A stretch of DNA of 8,850 bases, taken from contig JAQYWJ010000080.1 in assembly GCA_030145005.1 (NCBI GenBank), positions 1-8,850 on the forward strand. The letters run 5' to 3'. The translations under genes were made by a program, and so were the position numbers. Each line of letters opens with the position of its first letter. The stretch's first letter is position 1. Positions 6,975 to 8,850 of this stretch are shown here, one piece after another. The notes below the pieces were generated by a model. That model saw only the letters and a program-made list of their open reading frames with translations. It had not been told where the DNA came from and searched no databases. The DNA is from Desulfobacter sp. Its GTDB lineage: Bacteria; Desulfobacterota; Desulfobacteria; Desulfobacterales; Desulfobacteraceae.

Positions 6975-7018
6975 CGGTTTGTATTTTTAACCGTTAATGG
7001 TCCCGTTATTATCGGGAC
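6975..7018 (+). promoter_or_regulatory. Two short hairpins upstream of the Hsp70-like gene
   Basis: CGGTT (6975-6979) pairs with AACCG (6989-6993) across an AT-rich loop. GTCCCG (7000-7005) pairs perfectly with CGGGAC (7013-7018) across a 7-base loop. The second hairpin ends 7 bases before the AGGA ribosome site (7026-7029). They could form a leader structure or the end of read-through transcription. I see no convincing -35/-10 pair here. Together with the two inverted-repeat elements, this accounts for most of the gene-free stretch 6699-7035. Confidence 0.35.
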
Positions 7019-7035
7019 ACTTTTCAGGAAAGCAT

Positions 7036-8319
7036 ATGTCCCCAATATTTGGTATTGATTTCGGCACCTCCAACTCTGCGCTGGCCGCAAGTGTTGACAA
7101 CCAGGTACAACTTCTGGATATTGACCCTGGTAACCCCCTTTCAAATTCTTTGAAATCCATTCTTTATTTTATAAAGGAAGAAGGACAGAACCTGTCCTTT
7201 GTGGGCTATGAAGGGGTCAAACAATATATCGACAACGGTGCCGAAGGCCGGTACATGCAGTCGATTAAATCTTTTTTATCGGACATTTCCTTTCAAAAAA
7301 CAAATATCCACGGTAAAAATTACACCATAGAAGAGCTGATCGGTTATCTTCTTAAGACCATGAAGGAGCGTGGGGAGAAGATTATTGGCCGGGATGTGGA
7401 CACGGTTGTACTTGGCCGTCCGGTTATTTTCTCAACGGACGAAGAACGGGAACGCACCGCAACCCAGCGGCTGATAAAAGCCGCACAACTTGCCGGGTTC
7501 AAGGAGGTTTCCCTGCAGATGGAGCCTGTGGCCGCTGCTCGGGCCTATGAGAACAGCCTGTCCCCAAACCGGGAACAGATTGTGCTGGTGGGCGACTTTG
7601 GTGCAGGCAGTTCTGATTTCACCGTGCTCAGGGTGGGCAATCCGCCACACGCCGGGGACAGGGAACAGGACATCCTTTCCGTTGGCGGGCTTTATATCGG
7701 CGGGGATAATTTTGATTCCCTGATCATGCGCCACAAGGTGGCAAAGCACTATGGCACGGATGTTAAAGTCAAATCCATGTTCAGTGATAATCTTACGGGA
7801 CTGTCCCCACTGGTCCTGAGCCATCTGATGCAATGGCACCGCATTCCATGGCTTCGGCGTCCCCAAACCCTTGGGAGTATAAAGGAGCTCAAGGTCTGTG
7901 CAGGGCTCAGGGACAGGCGTTTGCTGGAAAATCTGGAACGGTTGATCAGCGATAACTATGGTTATCTATTATTCCAGTCCATTGAATCAGCCAAGTGCCG
8001 CCTGTCCGACCATGACGCCGCAACCGTAATTTTTAAGGATTACGGTATCGCCATCGAAGAGCTTGTTACAAGAACGGCATTTGAAGATATGATCCAGGAC
8101 CTGGTTGCAAAAATAGACGCCTGCGTGACGGATACCCTTGCCAATGCCGGAATCCGACCTGAACAGATCAATGCCGTGTTTCTGACCGGCGGTTCTTCCT
8201 ATATCCCGCTGATCAGGGCCATATTTGAGTCCCGGTTGGGTGCAGATAAGATCAAAACTTCCGACGCTTTCACCAGTGTGGCCTACGGTCTTGGCCTTGA
8301 AGCAAGCTTGATAAAATAA
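7036..8319 (+). CDS. yegD: YegD-like Hsp70-family ATPase lacking a substrate-binding domain
   Basis: Hsp70/actin-fold ATPase of 427 residues. Phosphate-1 motif FGIDFGTSNSA lies at residues 5-15. Phosphate-2 is GDFGAGSSDF (from 186), where canonical Hsp70 has DxGGGTxD. The adenosine motif LTGGSSYIP has its Gly pair at 385-386. YegD-type landmarks also fit: MQSIKSFLSD, LGRPVIF, QMEPVAAARAYE, IGGDNFDSL, SAKCRLS and the closing DAFTSVAYGLG. The chain stops after the nucleotide-binding domain, with no C-terminal beta-sandwich or lid, as in E. coli YegD, whose role is still poorly defined. The start is ATG 7036 because AGGA sits 6 bases upstream and the fold begins three residues in; the in-frame ATG at 6997 has no such site and lies at the base of the second upstream hairpin. 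It is probably cytoplasmic. No DnaJ or GrpE partner is visible. Confidence 0.85.
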   Translation: MSPIFGIDFGTSNSALAASVDNQVQLLDIDPGNPLSNSLKSILYFIKEEGQNLSFVGYEGVKQYIDNGAEGRYMQSIKSFLSDISFQKTNIHGKNYTIEELIGYLLKTMKERGEKIIGRDVDTVVLGRPVIFSTDEERERTATQRLIKAAQLAGFKEVSLQMEPVAAARAYENSLSPNREQIVLVGDFGAGSSDFTVLRVGNPPHAGDREQDILSVGGLYIGGDNFDSLIMRHKVAKHYGTDVKVKSMFSDNLTGLSPLVLSHLMQWHRIPWLRRPQTLGSIKELKVCAGLRDRRLLENLERLISDNYGYLLFQSIESAKCRLSDHDAATVIFKDYGIAIEELVTRTAFEDMIQDLVAKIDACVTDTLANAGIRPEQINAVFLTGGSSYIPLIRAIFESRLGADKIKTSDAFTSVAYGLGLEASLIK

Positions 8320-8435
8320 AATTATTTTGTTCTGCGTGTATTATCAACGCCTGTTTGTACTGCCCGCTATATAGGTTTAATGCGTCCTGATTGTTTTTTA
8401 GCTTTACCGGTACTGAAAACCCATTATGATTGGGT

Positions 8436-8850
8436 ATGGAAATTTTATTATCTTCAATGGTGTTTACGGCGGACCTGGTGTTTCGAATGGGTTCGGTCAT
8501 GTTTATTAGCCTTTTCGGGGTGGAGCTGTTCATGCAGATGGGGCTGATGCGCCACCTGAAACCTGTTGGAAAACCTGTGGCAAGGGTCGCCCGGCTGCCG
8601 GCCGAAACGGCGGTTTGTTTTCTGGCCGCAGTAGGCTCCATGATCGCGGCCCACACCATGGCAGCCCAATTCCATGCGGACGGACGCCTAGATGACCGTG
8701 AACTGAGGCTGACCGGCATCCTCAATACGGTGCCCTTTCATCTCAAGGAGACCCTGACCTTTCAGCTTCCCATTGTCCTGCCCCTGCTCGGAGCCCGTCT
8801 GGCCATGATTTACATTGCCGCCTTCTGGCTTAACGGTGTACTGAAGCTTT
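8436..8850 (+). CDS. Nucleoside-recognition (Gate) domain membrane protein, 5' part only
   Basis: An open frame starts at ATG 8436 and runs past the window edge, giving 138 visible codons. An in-frame TGA at 8427-8429 limits the start to this ATG or a TTG at 8430. The N terminus has a hydrophobic segment (VMFISLFGVELFMQM). Then comes LPAETAVCFLAAVGSMIAAHTMAAQF, a small polar-to-hydrophobic helix typical of the Gate/nucleoside-recognition domain. RELRLTGILNTVPFHLKETLTFQLPIVLPLLG and another hydrophobic stretch follow. This order resembles SpmA/SpmB-like and archaeal membrane proteins of unknown transport role. The ribosome site is weak. A 5-base stem, ACCCA (8419-8423) with TGGGT (8431-8435), abuts the start codon. 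It lies 116 bases after the Hsp70-like gene on the same strand with no clear terminator between them. The protein is truncated by the window, not necessarily in nature. Confidence 0.72.
   Translation, partial: MEILLSSMVFTADLVFRMGSVMFISLFGVELFMQMGLMRHLKPVGKPVARVARLPAETAVCFLAAVGSMIAAHTMAAQFHADGRLDDRELRLTGILNTVPFHLKETLTFQLPIVLPLLGARLAMIYIAAFWLNGVLKL

Noticed and set aside
6997..7035. Upstream ATG for the Hsp70-like gene
   Set aside because: There is no ribosome site, the hairpin 7000-7018 falls inside it, and the fold starts right after ATG 7036.
8270..8725. Minus-strand open frame of 151 codons at the right end
   Set aside because: Its composition is dominated by Arg, Ser and Ala with no motif, and it lies opposite the Gate-domain frame, which has recognisable membrane segments and family pattern.
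1..8850. tRNA, rRNA, CRISPR arrays and complete insertion sequences
   Set aside because: Looked for and not seen: there is no cloverleaf-like segment, no regularly spaced repeats and no transposase frame.

Overview
The window looks like chromosomal DNA from a Gram-negative bacterium of moderate GC content. The genes use the C5 (glutamyl-tRNA) tetrapyrrole route, a one-domain Met8-like siroheme enzyme, and a CcsA/HemX-type membrane protein beside hemA. They also include a UB2H-bearing PBP1b and an outer-membrane type lipoprotein. This mix is typical of sulfate-reducing Desulfobacterota (Desulfobacteraceae-like). That assignment is an inference from gene content and style, not a measured result.

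Layout. Bases 1-125 may hold the 3' tail of an unidentified plus-strand gene. A minus-strand TIM-barrel amidohydrolase (965 to 120) converges on it. From a divergent promoter region (about 966-1050) a tight plus-strand cluster begins: precorrin-2 dehydrogenase/ferrochelatase (1051-1728), CcsA/HemX-family membrane protein (1728-2561), glutamyl-tRNA reductase hemA (2586-3881), PBP1b-type bifunctional peptidoglycan synthase (3892-6204) and a TPR lipoprotein (6201-6698). Gaps are 24 and 10 bases and two junctions overlap (TAATG, ATGA), so a single transcript is likely. The first three genes concern tetrapyrrole synthesis and cytochrome maturation. The last two form a cell-wall synthase with a probable outer-membrane activator of the LpoP kind.

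Bases 6699-7035 are non-coding and highly structured. They hold a 69-base inverted-repeat element flanked by TAA and a 143-base imperfect inverted repeat flanked by AAAT. Both look like small non-autonomous mobile elements. Two short hairpins follow, just before the next gene.

The right end has a YegD-like Hsp70-family ATPase without a substrate-binding domain (7036-8319). After it comes the start of a membrane protein of the nucleoside-recognition ('Gate') type (8436 to the window edge), which is cut by the window.

Most genes are conserved families. The points most worth a second look are the PBP1b-lipoprotein pair inside a haem operon, the two inverted-repeat elements, and the altered phosphate-2 motif in the Hsp70-like protein. 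I see no strong evidence for a wholly new multi-gene system.
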